Source: Rhodothermus marinus DSM 4252
GTDB lineage: Bacteria; Bacteroidota; Rhodothermia; Rhodothermales; Rhodothermaceae
Reading direction: 5' to 3'
Assembly: GCF_000024845.1 (NCBI RefSeq)
Contig: NC_013501.1
Coordinates: 1,716,874-1,780,873 of the forward strand
DNA: 64,000 bases
Shown: positions 54,565 through 63,127 of the stretch, one piece after another
Position numbering within the stretch: the stretch's first letter is position 1
Layout of the letters: every line of letters starts with the position of its first letter
Program-made: the position numbers and the translations under genes
Notes under the pieces: model-generated
Told to the model about the DNA's origin: nothing
Databases searched by the model: none
Seen by the model: only the letters and a program-made list of their open reading frames with translations

Positions 54565-56298
54565 ATGCCGCGATTTTTCAGGATTTTTCTGCTCCTGAGC
54601 TGGGCGATCGCCGCGCCAGCACTGGCTCAGGTGCGCGATACGGCGCAGGTCATCCTGCCGGATCTGGCCCCCCGCGAGGTGGAGATCCGGGGCACACTGG
54701 AGATCTCGTTTCCGTCGCTGCAGCGCCAGCCGCTCATCGGCTTCAACCCACCGCCGCTGGTGCCCCAGATTCCCCCGGATCGCCAGCCGTACGTGGAGCC
54801 CTACCGTCAGGCGGCCGCCGCCCTGTCGCCGGTGTCCCTGAAGCGGCCGGAGCCGCCCCCCATTGCCACCATCGGCCGCGGCAATCCGGCCAACGGTCTG
54901 TTCGAAAGCACCCTAGGGCGCTACCTGACCCGCTCGTTCAACGGCTACCTGGAATATCCGCTGACCGGAGGCCTTACGCCCTATGCCGCGCTCATCTACA
55001 CGGGAAGCAGCGGATTTCAGCCGTTTGCAGAACGCTCTGACCTGGAAGCCCCGTACGATCTGCTCGACGCCCGAACCGGCCTGGCCTACACCGGTCGCCT
55101 GCAGGCAGGCCTGGAACTGGGGGGCTTCGCCCATCGGTACCGCCTCTACGGCCTGGTACATGACCTGACCTACAGCGCACCGCGCCGCGAAGGTCAGGGC
55201 GGCTACGTGCAACTCCGGGTAGCCCCTTCGGCCCAGGACGATCTGGAAGGCTTCCTTCAGGTACGGCTGAGCACTATTCGCTATGCGACCACCTACCCGG
55301 CCGGTTTCTTCGGCAGCCAGAACCCTGTAGAACGAGCCCTGCTGGAGCGTCGGCTGGACCTGAGCGGAGCGTTCAGCTATCCGTTTGCGACCGGCACGCT
55401 TTCGTTCGACCTGCAGGGGCACGTAGCCGGCATCGATCCGCAGGCCTTTCTGGAGTCCGACGTACGCTCGCTGGCCGTCGGAGCCACCTGGCAATTTGCT
55501 TTTGGATCCACGCTGCAGCTGACGGTGGGCGGCCGCCTGCTGGGCCTGGAAGCCACGCCTACAAACACCCGGGCGCTTTATGTATCGCCCGTGCTGGAAC
55601 TGGCAATGTTTCCGGCTCCCGGCACGCGGCTGTACGTGCGCCAGCAGCCATCGCTTGAGGCCTACCGGCTCGACGAGCTCCTGCAGGAAACGCCCGTGCT
55701 GGATGAACCCCTGATGCCACAACCGGCCCTGCGTCACATCGACCTGGAAGCCGGCGGAGACTTCTTCCTGGGGGCGCTTCGGCTGCAGACGGCCGCGGGC
55801 TTCACGCAGGCCCCCTTAGAACGCTATCGTTACCAGATCCGCCGGTCTTTCCCGCCGGTCGTCTCGGTCACCCGCCTGAACTACGCCGAGCAGCGCCGCC
55901 TGTACCTTCGCACCGAGGCCACGCTGACCCTGCCCGCCGGCCTGCAGGGCACGCTGGGCCTGACGTTCCAGCAGGTCAATCTTCAGGAGACCAATCAACG
56001 CGTTCCCTACGAGCCGAACTGGCTGGCCCACCTGCTGCTGAGCTATCGGTTTGACCGGCAACGCGGCTTCATTCAGTTGCTGGGTCGCTATGAGGGCGTC
56101 CGCTATGCCGCCTTCAACAAGCAGGATCGATTGTCGCCCTACCTGGACCTCGACCTGCAGGCCACCTATCAGCTCACGACGGCCATCGGTGTCGTGGCGC
56201 GCCTGGAAAACCTGGCACCTCGGCGCTACCGCACCCGCTGGCTTTATTATCCAGAGCCTTCCGCCATCTTCAGCGCGGGCATGAGAATTCGCTGGTAG
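54565..56298 (+). CDS. Outer-membrane beta-barrel protein (TonB-receptor-like, no plug recognised)
   Basis: A 577-residue exported protein. A signal peptide (ALAQ) is followed by a proline-rich N-terminal part (about 25-95) with no clear plug or TonB box. Alternating amphipathic strands from about 105 (LTRSFNGYLEYPLTGGLTPYAALIYTGS) to the C-terminal SAGMRIRW indicate an outer-membrane barrel of about 22 strands. The strand TAIGVVARLENLAPRRYRTRW resembles the last strands of TonB-dependent receptors. The ATG is 3 nt after the TPR gene, and the two products probably form a complex. Its ligand is unknown. Confidence 0.8.
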   Translation: MPRFFRIFLLLSWAIAAPALAQVRDTAQVILPDLAPREVEIRGTLEISFPSLQRQPLIGFNPPPLVPQIPPDRQPYVEPYRQAAAALSPVSLKRPEPPPIATIGRGNPANGLFESTLGRYLTRSFNGYLEYPLTGGLTPYAALIYTGSSGFQPFAERSDLEAPYDLLDARTGLAYTGRLQAGLELGGFAHRYRLYGLVHDLTYSAPRREGQGGYVQLRVAPSAQDDLEGFLQVRLSTIRYATTYPAGFFGSQNPVERALLERRLDLSGAFSYPFATGTLSFDLQGHVAGIDPQAFLESDVRSLAVGATWQFAFGSTLQLTVGGRLLGLEATPTNTRALYVSPVLELAMFPAPGTRLYVRQQPSLEAYRLDELLQETPVLDEPLMPQPALRHIDLEAGGDFFLGALRLQTAAGFTQAPLERYRYQIRRSFPPVVSVTRLNYAEQRRLYLRTEATLTLPAGLQGTLGLTFQQVNLQETNQRVPYEPNWLAHLLLSYRFDRQRGFIQLLGRYEGVRYAAFNKQDRLSPYLDLDLQATYQLTTAIGVVARLENLAPRRYRTRWLYYPEPSAIFSAGMRIRW

Positions 56299-56300
56299 GC

Positions 56301-56332
56301 TTGGACTCTGTACATTTTTCGTCGTAGTTTTA
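56301..56332 (+). promoter_or_regulatory. Candidate promoter of the HU-like gene
   Basis: TTG (56301-56303) and TAGTTTTA (56325-56332) are 21 nt apart, close to the -33 TTG / -7 TAnnTTTG pattern, 29 nt before the ATG at 56361. It could start a separate HU-SPOR-ExbBD transcript within the cluster. Confidence 0.35.
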
Positions 56333-56360
56333 GGTAACCTACCGTTAACACAAAGGCCCC

Positions 56361-56567
56361 ATGGAAACGCCCACCCCTGAACAGGTAGCACAGGCACTGG
56401 CCGAACTGGTGCAGGAGGCCCTGATGCGTGGCGAGTCGGTGCACGTGCCCGGTCTCGGGACGTTCTACGTGGACCACCGCGGCAGCACGACCGAACGGCT
56501 GCCGGACGGGCGCGTGGTGCTGCATCCGCCCCGTGATCTCCCCGCCTTTACGCCAGAGGCTTCCTGA
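56361..56567 (+). CDS. Small HU/IHF-like protein without DNA-binding arms
   Basis: A 68-residue protein with the core of an HU fold: helices at about 6-24 (PEQVAQALAELVQEALMRGE), then VHVPGLGTFYVDHR, equivalent to the GFGTF hairpin of HU, and a short ending PPRDLPAFTPEAS like the HU C terminus. The long DNA-wrapping arms and their basic residues are absent, so classical DNA bending is unlikely. It resembles the HU-CCDC81-type variants seen with SPOR domains in Bacteroidota. The next gene encodes a related N-terminal domain, 24 nt downstream. Confidence 0.65.
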   Translation: METPTPEQVAQALAELVQEALMRGESVHVPGLGTFYVDHRGSTTERLPDGRVVLHPPRDLPAFTPEAS

Positions 56568-56591
56568 CCCGCCACCAACCGGAACTGTCGC

Positions 56592-57677
56592 ATGTCCGCG
56601 TCGCTGATTCAGCAACTGGCCGAACGACTCGGTTGCACGCCCGAAGCCGCCGAGGCAGCGCTTCGCCAGTACATCGACCGCATCCAGAAGCAACTGGCGC
56701 AGGAAGGACAGGCCATCCTGCCCGGGTTGGGACATCTGATTCGCAGCGAAGAAGGCCTGCGGTTCGAGCCCGACGCTTCGCTGGCGCAGGCCGTCAACCA
56801 TCGCTTTGCCGGACTGGAGCCGGTGACTGTGGAGCCGCCCTCGTCGCAGGCGTATCGCAAGACAGAAGTCGTTCTGCCGGAAGGCGAAGAATCGGAAGCG
56901 ACCGAAGAGACCGAAGCTGCGGAAGAAGCTCCCACTTCGCCTTTCTACGAAGTGGAGCCTGAAACCCCACAGGCGGAAGCGCCTCCTCCCGAAGCTGAAG
57001 AGGCGGCTTCGGCGGTCATGGAAGAAGCGCCGACAACGCCGCCTCCCGAACCCGAGCCTGAGCCGGAACCGGAAGCCTCGGCCGAGTCGGCGGAGCCAAC
57101 GCCGCCCTCACCAGAGCCCTCGCTGCGCCCCCCGCGGCCTCCTCGCTTTCGCGTCGAGGAAGAGCGGCGTCGCGGGCTTCCGGTCTGGGTGCCGGCTGCG
57201 CTGCTCATCGTGGTGCTCGGTGCCGTGGCCGTCTGGTTCCTGCTGTTTTCGCGTCCCTCGGAGCCGGAGGTCGTCCCTCCTGCGCCGTCTCAGGCTGAAG
57301 TTCAACCGACCGCGCCGGCCGAAACGACCGCTGCAGCCGCCACACCCGCTGCCGATACCGCTGCCGAGACGTCCACCCCGACCGTCGAAGCCCCACCGCC
57401 GCCCGCTCCGCCGGCTCCCGGCGACTATGCGCTGATCGTCGGATCGGTAACCAGCCAGGCGGCCGCCGAACGCATTGCGGAACGCTTTCGCCGCACGCTG
57501 TCCGAACGAGGCCTACCGGTCACCATCGTAGCCACCTCGACAGGTGGAACCACCCGATACCGGGTGGCGGTTGGACGGTATAGTTCGCCTGAGGAAGCGC
57601 TGGCCGCCAAACGCCAGCTTGGCGACGTGCTGCCTCCGGATGCCTGGGTGCTTCGGATACCTTCCACGACCCAATAA
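56592..57677 (+). CDS. HU-like - transmembrane - SPOR domain protein
   Basis: A 361-residue bitopic protein. Residues about 1-75 are an HU/CCDC81-like domain (IQQLAERLGCTPEAAEAALRQYIDRI, ILPGLGHLIRSEEG). An acidic, proline-rich stretch (about 95-180) with a Pro-Glu repeat follows, then a basic stop (RVEEERRRG) and one membrane helix (about 198-219). The periplasmic part has a Pro/Ala/Thr linker and a SPOR domain (about 277-356, YALIVGSVTSQAAAERIAERF, RYRVAVGRYSSPEEALAAKRQL). SPOR domains bind denuded peptidoglycan at division sites. The protein therefore links the cytoplasm to the cell wall. It lies before ExbB/ExbD. Confidence 0.82.
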   Translation: MSASLIQQLAERLGCTPEAAEAALRQYIDRIQKQLAQEGQAILPGLGHLIRSEEGLRFEPDASLAQAVNHRFAGLEPVTVEPPSSQAYRKTEVVLPEGEESEATEETEAAEEAPTSPFYEVEPETPQAEAPPPEAEEAASAVMEEAPTTPPPEPEPEPEPEASAESAEPTPPSPEPSLRPPRPPRFRVEEERRRGLPVWVPAALLIVVLGAVAVWFLLFSRPSEPEVVPPAPSQAEVQPTAPAETTAAAATPAADTAAETSTPTVEAPPPPAPPAPGDYALIVGSVTSQAAAERIAERFRRTLSERGLPVTIVATSTGGTTRYRVAVGRYSSPEEALAAKRQLGDVLPPDAWVLRIPSTTQ

Positions 57678-57689
57678 TCTGACCCCGAC

Positions 57690-58406
57690 ATGGTGCTGCT
57701 GCAAGCCGTCTCGTTGCCGACCGATACGCTAAACGCATTGGTTCCGCCCGCTACTTCCATGTCGCTGCTCGACATCCTGGTGCAGGGCGGGTGGATCATG
57801 ATCCCTATCGGGCTGCTTTCGCTGCTTACCATCTACCTGATCGTCGAGCGCCTCATCACCGTGCAGCGGGCCAAAACCGACCCGCGCCAGATCATGGATC
57901 GCGTGCGCGACTACGTGGAGGCCGGCGACATCCGGGGTGCGCTGGCCTACTGCGAGGCGCAGGACAAACCCATCACGCGCATCCTGCGCCGGGGACTGGA
58001 GCGGCTGGGCCGCCCGATCTCGGAGATCCGCGATGCCGTCGAAGCGGCCGGCAAGTACGAGGCGTTCGAGCTGGAAAAACGCATGGACATCCTGGCCAGC
58101 ATCGCAGGCATCGCCCCCATGCTGGGTTTCCTCGGCACGGTGACCGGCATGATCGAAGCCTTCCAGCAGATCCAGAACCTGCAGGGCAACGTGAACCCCA
58201 GCGTGCTGGCCGGTGGTATCTGGGAGGCGCTGCTCACCACGGCGTTCGGCCTGGTGGTAGGGATTCTGGCCCTGTTCGGCCACAACTTTCTGCTGACGCG
58301 CATCAATCGGCTGGTCAACGACATGGAGCGGTCCGCCACGGACTTCATCGACCTGCTGCAGGAGCCGGTGCCGCGTCCGCGTCGCCAACCCGAAACCCTG
58401 CTCTGA
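57690..58406 (+). CDS. exbB: ExbB/TolQ/MotA family proton-channel subunit
   Basis: A 238-residue inner-membrane protein with three helices: about 30-50 (GGWIMIPIGLLSLLTIYLIVERL), 135-160 (ILASIAGIAPMLGFLGTVTGMIEAF) and 180-205 (EALLTTAFGLVVGILALFGHNFL). APMLGFLGTVTGM is the signature of the family. It assembles with the ExbD encoded 4 nt downstream into a proton-driven motor. The ATG at 57690 lies 12 nt after the HU-SPOR gene; a second in-frame Met at 57759 would shorten the N-terminal tail. No TonB or TolA follows. Confidence 0.93.
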   Translation: MVLLQAVSLPTDTLNALVPPATSMSLLDILVQGGWIMIPIGLLSLLTIYLIVERLITVQRAKTDPRQIMDRVRDYVEAGDIRGALAYCEAQDKPITRILRRGLERLGRPISEIRDAVEAAGKYEAFELEKRMDILASIAGIAPMLGFLGTVTGMIEAFQQIQNLQGNVNPSVLAGGIWEALLTTAFGLVVGILALFGHNFLLTRINRLVNDMERSATDFIDLLQEPVPRPRRQPETLL

Positions 58407-58410
58407 AGCC

Positions 58411-58824
58411 ATGCCCCTGAATTTTTCCACCTCGCGCAAGCCGCTGACCACGTTCGCGCTGGCCGGACTGGCCGACATCGTGCTGCTGCTGCTGATTTTC
58501 TTTCTGCTCACCTCCAGCTTTATCCCCCAGTTCGGCATCCGGGTCAACCTGCCCCGTGTCGAAGCCGGAGCGCCCACGCAGGCCCGGTACGTGACCGTCG
58601 TGATCACCGAAGACGGCCGCTTCTACGTCGAGCAGCAGCAGGTGGCCCGCGAGGACCTGCTCAGCACGCTGCGGGCCGTCAGGGGCGACCGGAATACGCT
58701 CGTGCTTCGCGCCGACCGCAAGGCGACCGTCGATCAGTTCGCCTACGTGGCCAGCGCGGCCAAAGCGCTCGGCATGACAATCCTGATGGCCACCGAGCGC
58801 GCCGATGTGAGCCCGCGCCGCTGA
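58411..58824 (+). CDS. exbD: ExbD/TolR family proton-channel subunit
   Basis: A 137-residue bitopic protein with the N-terminal helix ALAGLADIVLLLLIFFLLTSSF, whose aspartate is the proton-binding residue of the ExbBD/TolQR channel. The periplasmic domain (about 45-130) has VNLPRVEAG, ITEDGRFYVEQQQV, LVLRADRKATVDQFAYVASAAKALGM, the last typical of ExbD. It is the final gene of the cluster and ends 3 nt before the convergent yifB gene. Confidence 0.94.
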   Translation: MPLNFSTSRKPLTTFALAGLADIVLLLLIFFLLTSSFIPQFGIRVNLPRVEAGAPTQARYVTVVITEDGRFYVEQQQVAREDLLSTLRAVRGDRNTLVLRADRKATVDQFAYVASAAKALGMTILMATERADVSPRR

Positions 58825-58827
58825 ACT

Positions 58828-60369
58828 TCAGCGCACGAACCAGGATTCCCGGTCCAGCGAGCGGTACTGAATCGCCTCCGAGAGGTGCTCGGGCCGGATC
58901 TGCTCGCTGCCTGCCAGATCGGCGATCGTGCGCGCCACCTTCAGGATGCGGTCGTAGGCACGGGCACTCAACCCCAGCCGGTGAATGGCCAGCTTCATGA
59001 GCTGCTCTCCCTCGGCGTCCAGCGTGCAATAACGGCGAACCAGACGCGCCGGCATCTGCGCATTACAGTAGACGCCCGGCACGTCCCGAAATCGCTCGGC
59101 CTGCCGCTCCCGCGCCGCCACCACCCGCGCCCGGATCGCCGCCGACGGCTCGCCCTCCTGCCTGCGACTCAACTCCTCGAAAGGCACCGGCGTCACCTCG
59201 ATATGCAGATCGATCCGGTCCAGTAACGGCCCGCTGATCTTCGACAGGTAGCGCTGCACCTGCGGCGGCGTGCATACGCACGTGCGCCGGGGATCGTTCA
59301 GATGCCCGCACGGACAGGGATTCATGCTGGCCACCAGCATAAAGCGCGCCGGATACTCGATGGAAAAGCGCGCCCGACTGATCGTGATGCGGCCCGACTC
59401 GAGCGGCTGCCGGAGCACTTCGAGCACCTGCCGCTTGAACTCCGGGAGCTCATCCAGAAACAGCACGCCATTGTGCGCCAGCGAGATCTCGCCAGGCATG
59501 GGATGCGCTCCGCCTCCGCAGAGTCCGGCATCCGAGATCGTGTGGTGCGGCGCCCGGAAGGGTCGCCGGGCGATCAGCCCGACTCCGTTCAGCTTGCCCC
59601 CCACCGAATGAATCTTGGTGGTCTCCAGCGCCTCCTCGGGCGTCAGCGGCGGCAGGATCGTGGGAAGTCGCCGGGCCAGCATCGTCTTACCGGCCCCGGG
59701 CGGTCCCACCATCAGCACGTTGTGTCCACCGGCGGCCGCCACCTCCAGTGCCCGTTTGACGTTCTCCTGTCCGCGCACATCGGCAAAGTCCACCTCGTAG
59801 GTCTGCGCCTCGGCAAAGAGCGCTTTGAGATCGCGCCGGAACGGCTCGCGCTGCACCGCGCCCGTCAACAACCCCACCGCCTCCTGCAACGACGCGACGG
59901 GATACACCTCCAGCCCCTCCACCAAGGCAGCCTCTTCGGCATTGTCCAGCGGCACGATCACTCCTCTGCGCCCATCGCGCCGCGCCTGAATGGCTATGGG
60001 CAGTACGCCCCGCACCGGCCGCACCTTGCCATCAAGCGCCAGCTCTCCCACGATGACGAATGGCGCCAGCGCCTCCGGACTCGGACTTCCTTCGCTGGCG
60101 GCCAGCAGTCCCAGCGCCATGGGCAGATCGAACGCCGCCCCCTCCTTGCGCAGATCGGCCGGTGCCAGGTTCACCGTGATGGCCCCGCGCGGTAGCGGCA
60201 ACCCGCTGTTGCGCAGCGCCGCCCAGATGCGATCGCGGCTTTCGCGCACGGCCCCGTCGGGCAATCCGACCACCGTATAGCGCGGCATGCCCGACTCGAT
60301 GTGCGTCTCGATCTCTACCGGAATGGCCTCAATGCCCAGCGTCGTGCTGCTCCAGACCCGGCTCAACAT
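58828..60369 (-). CDS. comM: YifB/ComM family Mg-chelatase-like AAA+ ATPase
   Basis: A 513-residue ComM-like protein, a hexameric helicase that aids branch migration during natural transformation in several bacteria. The N-terminal Lon-like domain ([30 protein letters not shown]) is followed by the AAA+ core. [17 protein letters not shown] is Walker [27 protein letters not shown] contains Walker B, and [15 protein letters not shown] has the zinc-like cysteines of the family. The start at ATG 60369 fits the usual N terminus; a longer reading has no family match. It stands alone on this strand. Confidence 0.94.
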   Translation of the reverse strand: MLSRVWSSTTLGIEAIPVEIETHIESGMPRYTVVGLPDGAVRESRDRIWAALRNSGLPLPRGAITVNLAPADLRKEGAAFDLPMALGLLAASEGSPSPEALAPFVIVGELALDGKVRPVRGVLPIAIQARRDGRRGVIVPLDNAEEAALVEGLEVYPVASLQEAVGLLTGAVQREPFRRDLKALFAEAQTYEVDFADVRGQENVKRALEVAAAGGHNVLMVGPPGAGKTMLARRLPTILPPLTPEEALETTKIHSVGGKLNGVGLIARRPFRAPHHTISDAGLCGGGAHPMPGEISLAHNGVLFLDELPEFKRQVLEVLRQPLESGRITISRARFSIEYPARFMLVASMNPCPCGHLNDPRRTCVCTPPQVQRYLSKISGPLLDRIDLHIEVTPVPFEELSRRQEGEPSAAIRARVVAARERQAERFRDVPGVYCNAQMPARLVRRYCTLDAEGEQLMKLAIHRLGLSARAYDRILKVARTIADLAGSEQIRPEHLSEAIQYRSLDRESWFVR

Positions 60370-60471
60370 GGAAGGGAACGTTTTTTTCTGGAAAAGACAC
60401 CGAAACGGCTCCGGTGTAACCTGCAGCGCCGTGTTCGGGTGCCGGCCCTGGCCGTCGGCTTTTCCCGGTAT

Positions 60472-60906
60472 ATGATCCTCAGATGGGATCTGCGGGCGTT
60501 TGCCGGGCGGCGCGTGGCCGACCACGGCCTGCTGGAACTGACCACCTGGAGCGTGGAACGCCAGGATACCGACCTGGAAGAATTCGGCAAGCTCCGGATT
60601 GTCGAGATCCTGGGAGGCGATCCGAACTGGGACGAACAGACCGTTACGTTCCAGACGCTCTGTCAGAGGCAACCCCTGGAGGAAGTCTTCAACACCCAGA
60701 TGATCATCGACGTGGACGTGCCCGAACGGCGCGGCGCAAAGCTCTTTGCCACCATCTCGCGACCCGTACTCCAGCGGCTGATCGACGGCCGCACCCTTGG
60801 GATCGTGCTGCTACCGCTGGGTGCGCTCCATGCCACGTTTCTGGCGCGGGAGGCCCTCGACGGCCGCCATGCGGCCACGTTGCATTTCACGACGACCGAT
60901 CGATAA
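60472..60906 (+). CDS. Conserved hypothetical protein (no recognised family)
   Basis: A 144-residue protein I do not recognise. It starts [30 protein letters not shown] and has mixed alpha/beta character with a high share of acidic and branched residues, but no signal peptide, membrane helix or known catalytic motif. [34 protein letters not shown], seen here by its core [17 protein letters not shown], resembles a beta-hairpin followed by a helix. Codon and base use match the neighbours. It lies between yifB (divergent, 102 nt) and nadK (99 nt downstream) and may be co-transcribed with nadK. Confidence 0.65.
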   Translation: MILRWDLRAFAGRRVADHGLLELTTWSVERQDTDLEEFGKLRIVEILGGDPNWDEQTVTFQTLCQRQPLEEVFNTQMIIDVDVPERRGAKLFATISRPVLQRLIDGRTLGIVLLPLGALHATFLAREALDGRHAATLHFTTTDR

Positions 60907-61005
60907 GCGCCCGTTTCTTCAAAAAGTCCCGAAAAGCAACGATTGCCGCTTTTCCGCGCCGCCTGTATCGTACTTTCCCGTAGACAGGGCGCATCGGTAT
61001 CCGCC

Positions 61006-61878
61006 ATGATCTACGGCATCACGGGCAACACACAGAAAGAGCAACTCTGGAAGCCGGTCGGCGAACTGATTCGCTGGATGGCCCGTCAGGGGCTGGAAGT
61101 ACGCCTGCACCCGGACGTGGCACGGGGCCTGGTCGCCCGCGGTCTGCTCTCCGACGACGAGGCGGCCGCGCTCACGGCGCACGATCTGGCGGCCGAGGTG
61201 GACCTGCTGCTTTCCTTCGGGGGCGATGGCACGCTCCTGCAGAGTGCCCACCTGGCCGGTCGCCGGGGCACACCCGTGCTGGGGGTCAACATCGGTCGCA
61301 TGGGCTTTCTGGCCGATGTGGAAGTGGAACAGGTGCGCGAGGCGATCCGCACGATCGAAGCGGGCGACTACCACCTGGAAGCCCGCATGGTGCTCGAGGC
61401 CGAACTGGAAGACGGGCCCGTGCCGGAGCTGCCCTGGGCCCTGAACGAGTTCGTGATCGACCGCAGCGGGCTGGCCGGTCTGATCACGATCGATGTAACG
61501 GTCGACGGCGTATCGCTGACCCGTTACTGGGCCGACGGGCTCATCTTCTCCACACCGACCGGCTCCACGGCCTATTCGCTATCGGCCGGCGGCCCGATCG
61601 TCTCGCCGGAATGCGAGGTGGTGATCCTGACCCCCATCGCCCCGCACACGCTCACGCTGCGCCCCATCGTGCTGCCGGCTTCCGTCGAAATCGAGGCCCG
61701 CGTCTACACGGGCGGCCAGCCTTACGTACTGGCGGCCGACGGCCGCAGCCAGCTCATCCATCGCGAAGGCCAGCGCATCACCATCCGCCGGGCCGAGCAT
61801 ACGGTCAACCTGGTCAAGCTGCCCGGCCAGCATTACTTCCAGACGCTGCGCTCCAAGCTGATGTGGGGCGTCCGTTAG
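61006..61878 (+). CDS. nadK: NAD kinase
   Basis: A 290-residue ATP-NAD kinase that makes NADP+. The family motifs are complete: LLLSFGGDGTLLQSAHL (GGDG), LGVNIGRMGFLADV, YWADGLIFSTPTGSTAYSLSAGGPIVSPE and LTPIAPHTLTLRPIVLP. Length is normal. The ATG at 61006 gives the N terminus IYGITGNTQKEQL. It overlaps the convergent LacI gene by 4 nt. NADPH supply may be relevant to the sugar oxidoreductase nearby, but there is no sign of common regulation. Confidence 0.96.
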   Translation: MIYGITGNTQKEQLWKPVGELIRWMARQGLEVRLHPDVARGLVARGLLSDDEAAALTAHDLAAEVDLLLSFGGDGTLLQSAHLAGRRGTPVLGVNIGRMGFLADVEVEQVREAIRTIEAGDYHLEARMVLEAELEDGPVPELPWALNEFVIDRSGLAGLITIDVTVDGVSLTRYWADGLIFSTPTGSTAYSLSAGGPIVSPECEVVILTPIAPHTLTLRPIVLPASVEIEARVYTGGQPYVLAADGRSQLIHREGQRITIRRAEHTVNLVKLPGQHYFQTLRSKLMWGVR

Positions 61879-62936
61879 TCGGCCGCCAGCGAGCGCTCGG
61901 TGGCCATCCGCACGGCAAAGCGCCGGAGGTAGTCTTCCGGCGTGATCAGCTCGGTCTTGAGCACGACCTGGCGCGGCTGGATCCCGTCTTCGCTTTCGAT
62001 TTCTTCGATCAGCATTTCCACAGCCCGACGGCCGATCTCGCGGGCCGGCTGCCGGACGCAGATGTGCGGATAGACGTAGAATTCGTTCAGACCGCCTTCG
62101 CTGAACGAAATCAGTTGAATGCGCTCCAGCAGCGACGGATCGGTCTCGCGCATGGCCGCCCGAATGCCCAGCTCGACCGGGAACGTAACGGCAAAGATCA
62201 CTTCGGGCAACTCTTTGCCCTGCAGCAGCCGCTTGAAGGCGTAGTAGCCATGCCACTCGTCGAATCCGCCTTCGATGATCCATTCCGGCCGGATCGGAAG
62301 GCCGGCATCCCGAAGGGCGGCCTCATAGCCGGCCCGACGCTCACGGCCGATGAGCACTTCCGAAGTGCCCGCCACATGCGCAATCTTCCGGTATCCCTTG
62401 CGGATCACGTACTCGATGGCCCGGTAGGCCCCTTCCCGGTCATCCACGATCACGCTGCTGAATCCCAGCCCTTCGATCGCGCGGTCAAAAAACACGAGCG
62501 GCACGCCCATCTGCCGCACCCGCTCGTACACTTCGAGATGGGGCTCCTGCTGCGAGACCGACACGAGGAGCCCGTCGACGCGCATGGCCAGCAGGCGTTC
62601 GATGTGCTGCCGCTCCAGATCGGCCCGCTCCTGCGAGACGGCCAACACAATGCCGTAGCCCCGCTGCGTGGCCGTCTCCTGAATGGCATCGACCACCGTG
62701 GCCATGAACGCGTGCGCGATCTTCGGCACGACCACGCCCAGCGTGTAGGAACGCCGGGACGAAAGCGACCGGGCCAGCAGATTAGGCAAATAGCCCATCT
62801 CGGCGGCCGTCTTCTTGACCAGCTCGCGTGTTTCCTTGGAAATGTCCGGGTGATCGCGAAGCGCTTTCGAGACGCTGACCTTGCTCAGATTCAGCCGCTC
62901 GGCAATGTCGGCCAGTCGCACCCGTTTCTTTGCCAT
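61875..62936 (-). CDS. LacI family transcriptional regulator
   Basis: A 353-residue repressor. The N-terminal helix-turn-helix reads VRLADIAERLNLSKVSVSKALRDHPDIS with the hinge LLARSLSSRRSYTLGVVVP. The sugar-binding domain follows (MRVDGLLVSVSQQ, FFDRAIEGLGFSSVIVDDREGAYRAIEYVI). It is transcribed away from the SDR gene of a probable hexuronate operon, the usual place for its regulator. A -7 box TAATTTTG on the minus strand overlaps the palindrome ATTTTGCAAAAT, suggesting autorepression. The effector is unknown; mannonate or another aldonate is plausible. Confidence 0.92.
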   Translation of the reverse strand: MAKKRVRLADIAERLNLSKVSVSKALRDHPDISKETRELVKKTAAEMGYLPNLLARSLSSRRSYTLGVVVPKIAHAFMATVVDAIQETATQRGYGIVLAVSQERADLERQHIERLLAMRVDGLLVSVSQQEPHLEVYERVRQMGVPLVFFDRAIEGLGFSSVIVDDREGAYRAIEYVIRKGYRKIAHVAGTSEVLIGRERRAGYEAALRDAGLPIRPEWIIEGGFDEWHGYYAFKRLLQGKELPEVIFAVTFPVELGIRAAMRETDPSLLERIQLISFSEGGLNEFYVYPHICVRQPAREIGRRAVEMLIEEIESEDGIQPRQVVLKTELITPEDYLRRFAVRMATERSLAAD

Positions 62937-62961
62937 GAGCCCCTGCCGGTTAATCCTCCAG

Positions 62962-62973
62962 ATTTTGCAAAAT
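62962..62973. promoter_or_regulatory. Palindrome overlapping the lacI-type promoter
   Basis: ATTTTGCAAAAT is a perfect 12-bp palindrome. On the minus strand TAATTTTG (a perfect TAnnTTTG -7 box) overlaps it, so a bound repressor would block the regulator's own promoter. Confidence 0.5.
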
Positions 62974-63027
62974 TACGGCAAACACAACATCCGTGCCTGG
63001 TCTCGTTCAAAAATTTTGTGCAGATTG

Positions 63028-63042
63028 CGCGTTGCTTACGCG
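63028..63042. promoter_or_regulatory. Inverted repeat in the LacI/SDR divergent region
   Basis: CGCGT-TGCTT-ACGCG is a 5+5+5 inverted repeat, 86 bp upstream of the SDR start. With the palindrome at 62962 it is a candidate second LacI operator. Confidence 0.4.
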
Positions 63043-63127
63043 TTCGTCCCGATGCAGGTTTTGCACGGCATGATTATTTTGTTTTACTCGGTTGCGTAAC
63101 CGTTAACTTTTTCCGATCTTCAGCATC

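Noticed and set aside
57049-57105. GC-rich short repeat encoding Pro-Glu pairs in the HU-SPOR gene
   Set aside because: It encodes a plausible flexible linker and is not a mobile or structural DNA repeat.
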